From contig VXIS01000087.1 in assembly GCA_008704415.1 (NCBI GenBank), positions 62,001 to 126,000 on the forward strand: a stretch of DNA of 64,000 nt, read 5' to 3'. The position numbers and the translations under genes are program-made. The notes beneath the pieces are model-generated. The model saw only the letters and a list, made by a program, of their open reading frames with translations. It did not search any database and was not told the DNA's origin. Within the stretch, counting starts at the first letter, position 1; every line of letters begins with the position of its first letter. Positions 47,846-58,438 of the stretch are shown here, piece by piece. This DNA is from Sphaerosporella brunnea (lineage: Eukaryota > Ascomycota > Pezizomycetes > Pezizales > Pyronemataceae).

Positions 47846-49325
47846 ATGGCTGTCGGTACTCCGCAACAGAAGGCTCTTTCATTAATTAAAGGTCAAAAGC
47901 TCCTCCTCCCAAATCTTTATGATGCTCTGCCTGGCTGGGATGGTTTCCAGGGAGGAGATTGCAGCAAAAGAGTCAACAACGCCGTTGAATCCTGGACGCA
48001 GAGGTTAGTTTACATCGATATCAGACAAATGGAGGCGCAAGACTAATTCTATGTTGTTTACAGCTGGACGAACTGCGCTTCAATCCTCAAAACAGCCCGG
48101 GCTGGCAGATTTGGTCTCCTTGCAAGGTGCTTCTATCCCGATGCCGAGGAAGAGGCGGTTTTCGACATGGCTTGCTATCTTGTCTGGGTAATAACCCACC
48201 ACGCGATCCCTTCCAGAATTTTCCGGATTACCGATTCTAATAGTTGTGAGTTTAGATTTTCGTATGGGACGACAAATTCGATAAAAGTGTGACATCCATC
48301 GAGTTCGGAGCGGCGAAACAACTCCAAGATGAGACATTGCGTCTTCTGAATCATCTTTTCAACGATGCACCTTGGCAAGATCCGAAGACACTGGATGCTG
48401 TCAATCGTGGCTTCTTTCCCATATGTGCTAAAATCGCCGCGAGAAGTGCATCAGGTATGTTTTGCTTCCGTGGTGCAAGATTGGAGTGTTGCTTACGGGG
48501 GTTTTTTTCTGGCAGAGGCACGCAAACGCATTTTGCATGATCTCGAAGCGTTTGTCGACAGCGTCACTGACTGGTTTCGTCGCGACGACGGTAGCATGCC
48601 GACCGTGGCGGAACACTACGCTAACCGTGACCTGAATGCTGGCGTTAGACCTACAATTGCACTGATCGAGTAAGTGGCATAACGACATGTCATTCGGAAG
48701 CCTGGATATCTAAGAGAAAACGGTAGGTATTGCTATGGGTTGGACATTCCTTCGTCGATAATGGAGCACGAGTCCTTGCAAGAAATCAAAGAAAGGGCTA
48801 CAGAGATTGTCATGATGTACGTACTTCTACCCCGGCCCATAAATTGGCAATTCTAATCATCATGCAGCGCCAATGACCTCGCTTCAATACGACCTGAGAT
48901 AGTCTGTATTCCTTTCGAAATCGTTGCCACTGACTCTGGGGAGCTAACTCCAATCACTAAAAGACAGAAGGAAGGGTTGGAAACATTGTCGCTGTTCTCG
49001 CTTACAACGAAGGCATGAGTGCTCAGGAAGCAATGGACCACGCTTTTACACTGCTTCAAAAAGCACATGCCGCGTTCGAGGCTGCTGAGCGCCGCCTGCC
49101 GCTGCCATCTGGAGACGCCGCGGTCGATCAGGATGTTCGGAAGTTTGTGCTGGGTTGCAAGCATGTTTGTACTGGCAACATTCATTGGAGGTACGGAGAC
49201 ACTCCTATCTTCATTTTTTTTTGTTGAGTAGATACTAATTAGTCTGCACGTGTAGTTACAATAGCTACAGATACCACGGAGAGGACCCTGTTCGCGAGAA
49301 GGGAAAGATCGTCATCCAGCTTTGA
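47846..49325 (+). CDS. Class I terpene synthase (sesquiterpene cyclase type)
   Basis: Eight exons: 47846-48003, 48064-48187, 48256-48454, 48516-48669, 48727-48816, 48868-48901, 48964-49190 and 49256-49325, giving 351 aa, a standard size. These enzymes ionise a prenyl diphosphate and cyclise it. Metal-binding motifs are visible: DDKFD at about 99-103 (in IFVWDDKFD) and the NSE triad NDLASIRPE at about 244-252 (N244, S248, E252). The C-terminal RY pair in SYNSYRYHGED is the diphosphate sensor. The product cannot be predicted; length and motifs suit a sesquiterpene synthase. The intron after ATA at 48902 has a GTCTGT donor and was placed to give RPEITEGRVGNIVAVLAYNE. No P450, oxidoreductase or transporter gene lies beside it in the window. 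Confidence 0.92.
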
Positions 49326-51841
49326 TCATACATAATCGCACTCATGGGCTGCTTGAGATATATATAGGGTTGGGCAACGTTTTAATATAATATAATATAC
49401 ATAGATTGATGATTTTATATCCGCTTTCGATCCTCGAGCTCCCGTGAAGAACGCTGGGTTGCATCACGTCCGGGCTGAGCACGATGCAAAACGAGTGATT
49501 GCTAAAGTATGTGATGGGATAAGAGATTATCTTATAGAGAGCGACTACACGAATTCGTCTCCTTCTGTTTCGCAGCATCCACGCACTTTTTGCTTCCATG
49601 GACCCATAGGCTTCAATTTTCTTCCAAAAACAGGTACTGCTTCCCGCTGTCGCACAATACAACTGCGTTATAATCGGGGTACAAACAATGATAGGGACAT
49701 TTACTATACTTCCTCAACCTTCTGTGGCGACACGTAGCGACCATTGAATAAAATGAAAGTTGGCAGTGTCAGAATGACAGAGTGAGAGTTTTAAAAATGA
49801 TTATTATCTGGCGTTCAATTGTTTACTTCCAGCGATGATAAGGAGTGCCCTCAAGACAATTTAGCGCGAAGCAACGGGTAGTCACGTGATATGATTCGAG
49901 TGATCGTTGGTGAGCCGAATCCACTTGCCTGGACCAATCACATCACTCTTGCATCACTCCAGAGCATCTTAGGCATCAGCGAAGAAATATGGTGTACTCC
50001 TGGTTGCTCTCCTGGCGCTTAGACCGTGTTCGATCGTACTCATTTGAAGGATGAAAACTTGATTGATCCAGAGGAGGACGACATCTGTTTGCTCGGACTC
50101 CACTGCCAAAACCGAGTACATCCCTCACAGCCAGGAAGTTCATCCTGCTAGAGGCAGCCCTCGAATATGGTAAGCGGTGCAAAGTGAGTGGTCAGCAGCC
50201 CCAATGTTTGTCCCCAGAACCATGCGAGTGTTTTCTGGTTTGGGCGTGGAATTTGCGAATCTACTTTCCTTCGAAGATTACCGCACTTTTGGTGAAGACA
50301 AAAAGGGCGTCGTGCTTTGTTTTGTTATGGCTTAAGTATTTCAAAGACGATGAACAGTCTAGCATCGGCGGATTTCTTAAGTAGACCTATCCATTCGTTC
50401 CGAGGCGCTTGGAGGCGTAAGGCTTTCGACGGCATGATCGCTGAACACGATCGTGGCGTGGCGTTCAGGACCTAAACGCGCCGATTGAAGAACAGCAACG
50501 CTTAATTCTGGAGGGCCCGAGGCATGATGCCAGTGTTGACTGAGCGGGAGGTGTGTTTATGGAAGCCTTGTTCTAATGAGCGGAAACACGAATGGCTGTG
50601 GGGTTTTGGGAACTCACCGGATCACGCGACCCACCGCTTTATATCCCGAGATCGCGGCGCGCAACATCTGCTGGGACGAAGTCGACAGACGGCTGTGGCT
50701 GCTGGACTTGCAGGCACTCGAGCGGTGGATGTCAGGGTCAGGCACGTTCATGCGTGAGGAGTCGCTATTGTGAATATCTGGTGGGAGGAGGATATGATTC
50801 ATCTGAGGCAGCGCACCGGAATTGTGGGTTGACATAGCTAAGGTTCTTTTTTTTTTGACACTTCGCAGTCGATGTTGCGTTTGGTTATCCCCGCTGCCGT
50901 TTGTTGGTTTATTCGGGGGGATGCAATTAACTCTCCTTTCAACAGCATGCTCTCATTCATCTACATCCTTCCTAGTTGCGGAATCAATCACATACGTGCA
51001 AGCTCCCAGAAACTCCCGCGCCGCACCTTCCAGCTAACCAATCGCCAGTCCGTCCTGCGTCCATTTAGGCCGGCCATGCAGCTTCACCACTGGCTGCTAC
51101 TCGGGGAGTGTCCCGACATCCTAGGTTTGGCACGCTGCTATCGTTCAACTCGAAGGAACCGTCCAAGCCCGGCATGCGGGCGTGGTCAACCTCCATTGCC
51201 TCTCATGATTTGTCGCCACCGCTGGAGCCACGGGTTGAGAGTTGATTGATCCCGGCGCGGTATGGCATGCATGGCGCAGGGTGTTTTACTGCGCAGAACT
51301 GACTTCGGATAACCCTAACCCTTCGTGTGCTCGCCGCTGGCAATTGCCCACAATGGCACCGACGCGGTCGAGATGCGGTTGACGACGTACAGCGTGTTAC
51401 GCTCCACGACCGAACGAGAAGAGATTCCAATTTCATTGATCATTTAACAGTGATGATGCATCCATTTATTTGCATACAGTGCATGCATGGCGCTCATTGG
51501 CCGCTCGGCACATTCCGTCGGAGAGAGCTAAACCCCGCATCTGCGGCACCTCAATCGACAACTGCAGCACTCTCACCAACCACCGTCTTGTGCTCTTTGT
51601 CCCTTTACTTCGCTGCTGCTGCAATTCCCCCCGCTTCAAGCCCTTCCCCCCACCCACCCCCACATCATTGGCTGCCCTGGCGAAACCCTTCTTCACCCTC
51701 CTTTCTTATATCTCCTTCCTCGTCCTCTTGCTTTCTATCGTCTTCACCCTGGCGCCTGTTGCACGCCTCTTTTTCGGACGACTCACACCAGTAAGTGCTA
51801 GAAACGCTTTCTACCGGTCACGACTGTTGTCCACCACCGCT
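49326..51841. other. Intergenic region, no gene seen
   Basis: About 2.5 kb between the terpene cyclase and the M3 peptidase. Open frames are short and unsupported. The last 350 bp are pyrimidine-rich and presumably the M3 promoter and 5' UTR. An open frame upstream of 51842 includes a hydrophobic stretch but no conserved sequence. Confidence 0.45.
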
Positions 51842-54224
51842 ATGACATACCCGACACCCCCGCCCGCTCCGCAGTTCACGCACACTCCGGAGTCTGTCCT
51901 GTCTACCACCCATCGCCTCATCGGTGCTTCGCGTGCCGTCCAGGACAAAATCGCCAAAGATGTTACTCCCGAGGCAGCTACCTACGGCAATGTCGTAGAG
52001 CTCCTTGCTCGCGATGAGAACGTGATGGGCCTCGAGTCTTCAATCATCGGCTTCTACCAATACGTCAGCACCGAGAAAGAGCTCCGGGATGCTAGCAGCG
52101 AAGCTGAAAAGCTCCTTGATGTACGTCGTCCAGCTACCCGGGAATGAACAGGGCTGATGCGCGCACTCCAGGAATTCGGCATTGAATCGTCTATGCGTGA
52201 GGACATCTTCAAGCTCGTCTCAGCCGTCTACAAGTCCAACGAGAAGAAGCCCATCGACAAAAGCCCCGAAGCCATCCGGGTGCTCGAAAAGATGAACGAA
52301 GAATATGAGCGCAATGGATTGGGGCTCAACGAGAAGGACCGCGCTAGATTCAAGGATATCAAGAAGGAATTGTCGACGCTAGGCATTGAATTCTCGAAGC
52401 GGCTAAACGAGGAGAACGGCGGTATCTGGTTTACGCCTGAGGAGCTCAAGGGTGTCCCAGAGGATGTGCTCGAAGGACTGAAGAAGGGAGAGGGCGAGAA
52501 CGAAGGAAAGCTGTTCTTGACCTTCAAGTACACCGATCTCTTCCCCACTATGAAGTACGCGGTCAACCCGGAGACTCGCAAGAAGGTGCGATATCTTGAT
52601 TCTGGTGGTTTCTGCTTAAGGCTAACTCTCAGCAGGTATTTTTGGGCAATGAAAACAAGTGCAATGAGAACGTAGAGCTCTTCCGCAAAGCGATGAAGCT
52701 CAGAGACGAGAAGGCTCGCCTGCTAGGCTTCAAGTCCCACGCCCAGTTCCAACTAGCTACCAAGATGGCCAAGTCTCCTCAAAAGGTGCTGGGGTTTTTG
52801 ACCGATCTACGTGCGAGACTTACCCCAGGAGGAAAGGAGGAAATTCATGGCCTGAGGGCCCTGAAGAAGCAGGACCTCAAGGAGATCGGCTTGCAGGACG
52901 ACGGAAAGTACTATCTGTGGGACCACAGGTGTGTTTTTCTTCAATGCCACTCTATGCTCTCTGTAACTGACAGTCGCAGGTACTATGACCGTCTTCTCCT
53001 GGAGAAGAAGTACCAGCTTGACTCCCAGAAGATCGCTGAATATTTCCCCTTGAAGCACACGGTCGATGGAATGCTCAAGATATTCGAGTCCCTGTTCGGT
53101 CTTGAATTCGTTGAGGTTACCGACGAGAGCAAGAACGTGTGGCACCCGGACACGAAGCAGTACCGTGTTTACAACGAAAAGCCCGCGGATGGCAGTGAGC
53201 AAACCTTCGTCGGTTGGCTCTACTTGGATCTGCACCCCAGGGAAGGAAAGTACGGTCACGCCGCCAACTTCAACCTCCAACCTGGTTTCACGGACGAGAC
53301 CGGCAAACGCCACTACCCCGCCACCGCCCTGGTGTGCAATTTCTCTAAGCCCACGCCCACCAAGCCCTCTCTGCTAAAGCATGATGAAGTGGTCACCCTA
53401 TTCCACGAATTGGGTCACGGTATTCACGATCTTGTCGCTATTACCAACTACTCCAGGTTCCACGGCACAAATGTTGTTAGGGACTTCGTTGAGGCCCCAT
53501 CTCAGATGCTAGAGGTACGTTTAGAGCCTCCAATTCATGTCTGGTTAGATGTTGACGCATTGAGCAGAACTGGTGCTGGACGGTGTCAGAGCTGACGTCG
53601 CTCTCGAGTCACTATGAGACTGGAGAGAAGATCCCAGAAGACATGGTTAAGAACATCATCAGAACCAAGAACGTTAACGCGGCTCTTTTCAACCTCCGTC
53701 AGCTGTGCGTTTAACTACATATACCCTTCCTTCCACGTTTGCTTACTCATGTCCCCTTTTGCAGCCACTTCGCCTTCTATGACATGAAGGTGCACAACCT
53801 CGAACAGCCTGAGGACGCCGAGACGATTGACCCTACCGTTGAGTACAACAAGCTCAGAACTGAGATCACCATGCTCGACCCGCCAGAGGGATCGGGCGAC
53901 GATTTCGGTCATGGAGAGGCCACTTTTGGACACCTTATGGGTGGTTATGATGCTGGTATGTTCAGTATGTTCTTCGATGGAGGTTGAAACTAACAGGTGA
54001 AAGGATACTACGGATATCTTTGGTCCCAGGTTTTCAGCACCGACATGTTCTACACTGCGTTCAAGAAGTCTCCAATGGATGGATTGATCGGAAGGAGATA
54101 CAGGCACACCGTGCTCGAGAAGGGTGGAAGCAGGGATGAGATGGAGAGCCTTAAGGAGTTCCTGGGACGCGAGCCCAACAGTGATGCGTTCTTTGAGGAC
54201 TTGGGATTGGGAAAGAAGGAGTAG
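51842..54224 (+). CDS. PRD1: M3 oligopeptidase (thimet oligopeptidase / saccharolysin)
   Basis: Exons 51842-52120, 52172-52585, 52636-52928, 52980-53514, 53568-53704, 53765-53955 and 54004-54224 give 689 aa, the normal length. These zinc enzymes degrade short peptides in the cytosol and mitochondrial intermembrane space. The HExxH motif is at about 471-475 (FHELGHGIHDL), followed by the family sequence FVEAPSQMLENWCW with the third zinc ligand, and GGYDAGYYGYLWSQVFS. Intron 3 (51 nt) has no stop and reads through. The last acceptor is GAAAG at 54001-54003, needed for DAGYYGY. The frame is open upstream of 51842 with other ATGs, so an N-terminal extension cannot be excluded. Exons 3-7 lie inside the left arm of the palindrome and are duplicated in inverse orientation at 62424-64000. 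Confidence 0.96.
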
Positions 54225-57200
54225 GGGGGCTTCTATTCATCTTCATTGCTGTTCGTGTTACCGCCGCGAGATTCGTTAAGTGAATTGCGTTGCGGAGTTG
54301 GTTATACATACTTAAGCTTTCAACATGAATATGACAATCTGTCCGAGTGGTTAAGGAGTCAGACTCGAAATCTGATGGGTTCGCCCGCACAGGTTCGAAT
54401 CCTGTGGTTGTCGTTATCTTTTTTTTTCCCTTGCTTCTGCTTCACGTGTCTCCTCCACTCACATCGGTTGCTTTCACCCAAAAGTTCCTCTTTTAGCCTT
54501 CTGACCTCAATTTTTGGCTGGTTGGTCCGAGTGACGGCATATGAATGAATAGTGATGTCCGCAGTGTTGAAAGTGCCGGATACAGCTAAATGACACGGGT
54601 GATGGCCCAATGGACCCTTCATTACGTAAGACTTTACCGTGTTGTAGCTCACTTTCACTGTAGGGGATAGCAATAAATTTAAACAGCCACCTGTACGCAT
54701 ATCCAATGGACAGAACAGAGGATGGTGACCCTATATATTCGATAGCAACGGTCTAGTTGGCAACGATCGAAGGCCAAGATTGATGTCGAGGCTGGGGAGT
54801 TCGGCGGGGAGAAGGCTGTCACTTATATAATGTCTAATTAAGGTAATTTTTATGTACCTGCGGTTTTACTTCCCCACTGAGGTTCGCTTATTACCACTCA
54901 TAATCGTTGTGTTTACTTATTGCCTCACACATCCAACAGTCACAGAATATCACTCGCTGACACTGCACTTTGCCAATGCTGGCCAGGAGGCGGAGAAGCT
55001 TTGGGAAGCGCTGAGCTTGGTAACCTGTGTGCGGCGCTAAGTAGGACTGGGACTGAAACTGCAGATACATACACTGAGGATGTACAGGGGGAGATGATGA
55101 TGCTTCATGCGGCTCGGGTGCAGGCGGGGAATGAGCGCCATCAGCAGGTGCTGGCGAAGAGCGCTGAGTTGGTTGGAAAGAAGAGGCTGTTGTTGGATAC
55201 TCCTTGTAGGTGGCCTAACTTTGGGTATATTCTCGAGGACGACGCCCATGCCGGTCAAGCTCGACGTTCGAGACTAGGAGAAACTGAGATACGAGGTCGA
55301 GGACTCACTTGGACATTTCCGGGAGCCAGGTTGCATCCCGCCCAGCGCTGCAGCGTGGTTTCGTACTTTTGCCGTGGCCGATCCGCGGACACTTGGCCGC
55401 AGAGCAAAACTGGTCACTCCCCATAGAGTCCGTCCAGCCTTCCGTCAGCGCGCGGGCACGAATGATTGCGACAAAAGGCGGCGATATGTACGTCGTCATC
55501 TGGCAGTCGCTATGTTACGACGTAGTTTTTTTTCCCCCACAGCTTTTTGTCCGAGCAGACCCCCAGGCTATCGAGGCTTAATATATTCGAAAAAAAAAAC
55601 AAAAAAAAAAAAAAAAAAAAAACGCCAAGTTTAAGACTTCAGACGAAACATTTATCACCAAGGCCTAGAGGGGTTGTCGAAATTACCGCAAAGCTGGTCC
55701 GTTTGCGCTGCAACGTCTGAAAAGAAGCGTTATTTTCATATCGAACTAGTCCATGTGTCACTCTGTCGAGTGATATTAGATATATGAGCTATCCTACATT
55801 AACCTTCGCTGCTGACTACACAGTGTGTATCGTATTATTTCATTCAAAACGTGGGCCAAAAATGAGCTTTTGGCACCCGAGGGTGAGAGTTTGAGCGACA
55901 CACGGTGACTTGAAGGACTCGGGGTACCGAATGATCTCCAGGAAATTACGGCATGTACTGGGAGACGAGTCGGTTGCGCGCTGCCGAAAAGCCAGCCTTT
56001 TCACATGAAATAACAAGTCAACAACCAGCAAAGTTCCAGTGTTGCGGTCCCAACAACGCGATCGCTCTCAGACCCGTTCTTACGATTACGGCTCTCTTGC
56101 AGGCGCCAGACCCTCCCTCCGGTCGTGGCGTGCTGCTTCTCGTGGTTCATAATGCGTCACTCGGGGTGGGTCTATGGCGCGAAACGGCCGTTTCAACAAC
56201 ATTTGAGGTCAAATACCAAGCCCTGTTTGGTTGATTCCAATATTATGCTACTCAGCCCACCTCTCGCCTTTTTCCACTGTGACCGAAGAGACATCTGAGG
56301 CTGGGATAGAGGATGCAATTTTTTTTGACTTGGCTGCTGCTATCACCCATATTGCTTGTTACTGCCAGTGGCATCGAAGCTACATAGGCACGAGCATAGT
56401 TATACCGATATCGGTACTGAGGGAAATCAAAACTCGCCCAAGTAGTAGTAGATATGGTATTGCTCCTTCAGCTGACAACTGCAACGGAAATTTAAAACCC
56501 CATATACCGCCGAAGGCCTAGAAGACCGTTGCCCAACCAGACCCGTCGGTAGAGAAGCCTAAAGTCATTGATTCTACTAGTTTGCCGGTAAGCAAAGTCG
56601 GCGAAAGCTGATCGGGGGCCTATGCTGACACGCCGAAGGCTCGGTACCTAACGGCAGGAGCTCTGGCCTCTCAACGTTTCCGAAAGAGAAATTGGCTTCA
56701 GCTTATGTAATAATGACGGATGGGGGCCCAAAAAAAAAAACTCAGCTCCCACGGAATGATGCTCCATAGTGCTTACTGCCATAAAAACTTCAGGGAGGAT
56801 AGTACGGGGTGCAAAATTGAGCATTGGAGCGATTGCGATTGTTTCCATGATATGTATGGCTGCGGCGGAGAGACCTTCTCCGGCGGGGCAGCGTGGCAAT
56901 GCTGCTATGAAGGACCCCATCATCAACTCTGACGATGGCCTTAACAATGGCATGATCCAGACTGAAAAAGGAAATGCAACGCGAAATGTCTGTGAGGAAG
57001 ATAAAGAGGCTAGTGAGAGTAGAGTTGTTTCAGATGGGATCGATGAGATGAGGAAAGCGATGACTACTATTTACTGGTACAACGGCGGTGGGTTCTCGGG
57101 GTGTTTTCGGGTTCACCATGTAATTACATCGATTTACCACGCGTGCGTTACTTTTGTTTGTTTCGAGCACGGATTGTTTTAATATCGGATCCGCGGACTT

Positions 57201-58316
57201 TGTTTCTGCGCAACGACCGCCCTTTACTTTTTCGAGTTTGCCTTCCTCCAGCTAGCCCCTGCCCGCCAGTCGCGACGTCGAACCCTTGGACCCTGGATGA
57301 AGCACAGACCCTTAAGGGCATCAACGCCCGATTACTTTGGCCCGGCAATTGCGTTCTGTCAAGCAGCACCACATGGGGAACTGGAAAGCAAGCTCCAACC
57401 AACATTCCCCATCCAGGCCAGCAGCGCTCCGGCCCCAACAACAAGCAAGCCCGGCCTAATATCCAAAAGCGAGGAAGACAGCCTATCTAATGAGCGCAAA
57501 GCATCGGGCCAAGCCCCCCCCCGCGCGAGGCACGCGCTCTGGCGCGCGCGCCCCCCCGACCGGATTTGCGAGATCGCCCGGCCGGGTCCAAAACTCACGC
57601 ATCGTTGGTAACGCAGCTTAACTTTCAAGAATTAAGGCAACCGTACCGCGGAACCGCCCCCTCCCCCTTGCGAGCGAGAGACCCTCCCTCACCTTGCCAC
57701 CGACCCTTATCCCCGCCCGCCCGCCGCCTCCAGCGGTTAATCCGACGAACGGGCCTGACGGGCGTGCGTGACCTGCCAAACGAGATCTAGCCTCCGAATC
57801 CCCCTCAGCCGCACGTCATGTCGGGATTGATGCATACATTTCCCCTTTGTCATTCTTTTCCTTGCTCACGCACAGCACAGCACGATCACGGGATTTCCCG
57901 CCGTATTTCTCATATGTATGTATGACTCCTACATACACCATGCACAAAAAAAAAAAGAAAAAAAAAAGAAAAAAAAAAAGAAACGTAACAATGTCAGGTG
58001 AACGAAGCGAGCGGCTCGACCACCACTCTGCAGGTACACACACACAGAGAAGTGTGTGTGTGTTGCGAACGGGCCGCTGCATACTTACACTGCTTTTCTC
58101 CCCAGCTTATCTGGAGGGATGAAGGCTTGATGCACCCTGCCGCTTCCGGATGTTCATGTCGGCTGGCTGGCTGGGGTTAGGGGCCGATCGCCTCAACTGT
58201 GTGTGGCGTGAAAGAAATTTTTGCAGACCTTTGTTGGCTGTTGGGATAAGGGGATTAGCAAAGGCTGAAATGACGATCTAACTGTGACTGTACCGTTTGT
58301 GCTCCTTTTTCTGCTC
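54225..58316. other. Inner left palindrome arm, no protein gene seen
   Basis: Apart from the tRNA-Ser this 4-kb stretch has no recognised gene. It contains A-rich homopolymers (55591-55621, 56730-56739, 57946-57980), a very GC-rich block (57510-57560, CGCGCG-type) and a GC-rich, C-run-rich segment to 57730. Open frames are not conserved between the two arms because of indels, which argues against coding. Confidence 0.5.
54333..54413 (+). tRNA. tRNA-Ser (anticodon CGA)
   Basis: A complete type II tRNA of 81 nt: 7-bp acceptor stem (GACAATC with GGTTGTC, one G-U), anticodon stem TCAGA/TCTGA with loop CTCGAAA (anticodon CGA, reads UCG), a long variable arm and T arm ACAGG-TTCGAAT-CCTGT. The discriminator is G. 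A T run follows directly (54418-54427) as pol III terminator. No intron. Confidence 0.95.
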
Positions 58317-58438
58317 CTCGAAACGAAAACTGTAGGGCGGAATACTGTGGTAGGGATCTAGAGTATACTCGTTTCATGGGCTTCCTTGCTGCGACTGACG
58401 AAGCTGAAAAGTGTATTCACCGGGAAGGGACAGTAAGA
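58317..58438. other. Palindrome spacer
   Basis: About 120 nt that do not pair with each other separate the two arms. The arms end in GTGCTCCTTTT (left, to 58309) and AAAAGGAGCAC (right, from 58446), with a further CTGCTC match after one mismatch. No gene or structure is seen in the spacer. Confidence 0.8.

Larger units (their letters stand above)
52644..58316 (+). repeat. Left arm of giant palindrome
   Basis: From 52644 onward this sequence is found as its reverse complement from 64000 backward. Matching anchor points include the M3 exons, the tRNA-Ser (54333 pairs with 62315), 56234 with 60440, 58026 with 58720 and 58309 with 58446. The left arm is about 110 nt longer, largely because of extra A runs near 55590-55621, 56730-56739 and 57946-57980. 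The arm may continue left of 52644; the window end prevents checking. Confidence 0.97.

Noticed and set aside
51169..51199. Similarity to 38723-38751 (TATGCGGGTGTCAACCCTCCACTG-type words)
   Set aside because: The match is about 30 nt and gapped. It may be a dispersed repeat end but is too weak to define an element.
51309..51322. Telomere-like TAACCCTAACCC
   Set aside because: Only two units occur, inside ordinary intergenic sequence and more than 1 kb from the palindrome. This is too short to indicate a telomere.
51470..51841. N-terminal extension of the M3 peptidase with a hydrophobic segment
   Set aside because: The frame is open, but the composition (pyrimidine-rich leader) and family length favour the ATG at 51842.
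57490..57790. GC-rich block that might be ribosomal RNA or a CpG-like promoter
   Set aside because: I could not match it to conserved rRNA segments, and the mirrored copy differs by many indels. No function is supported.
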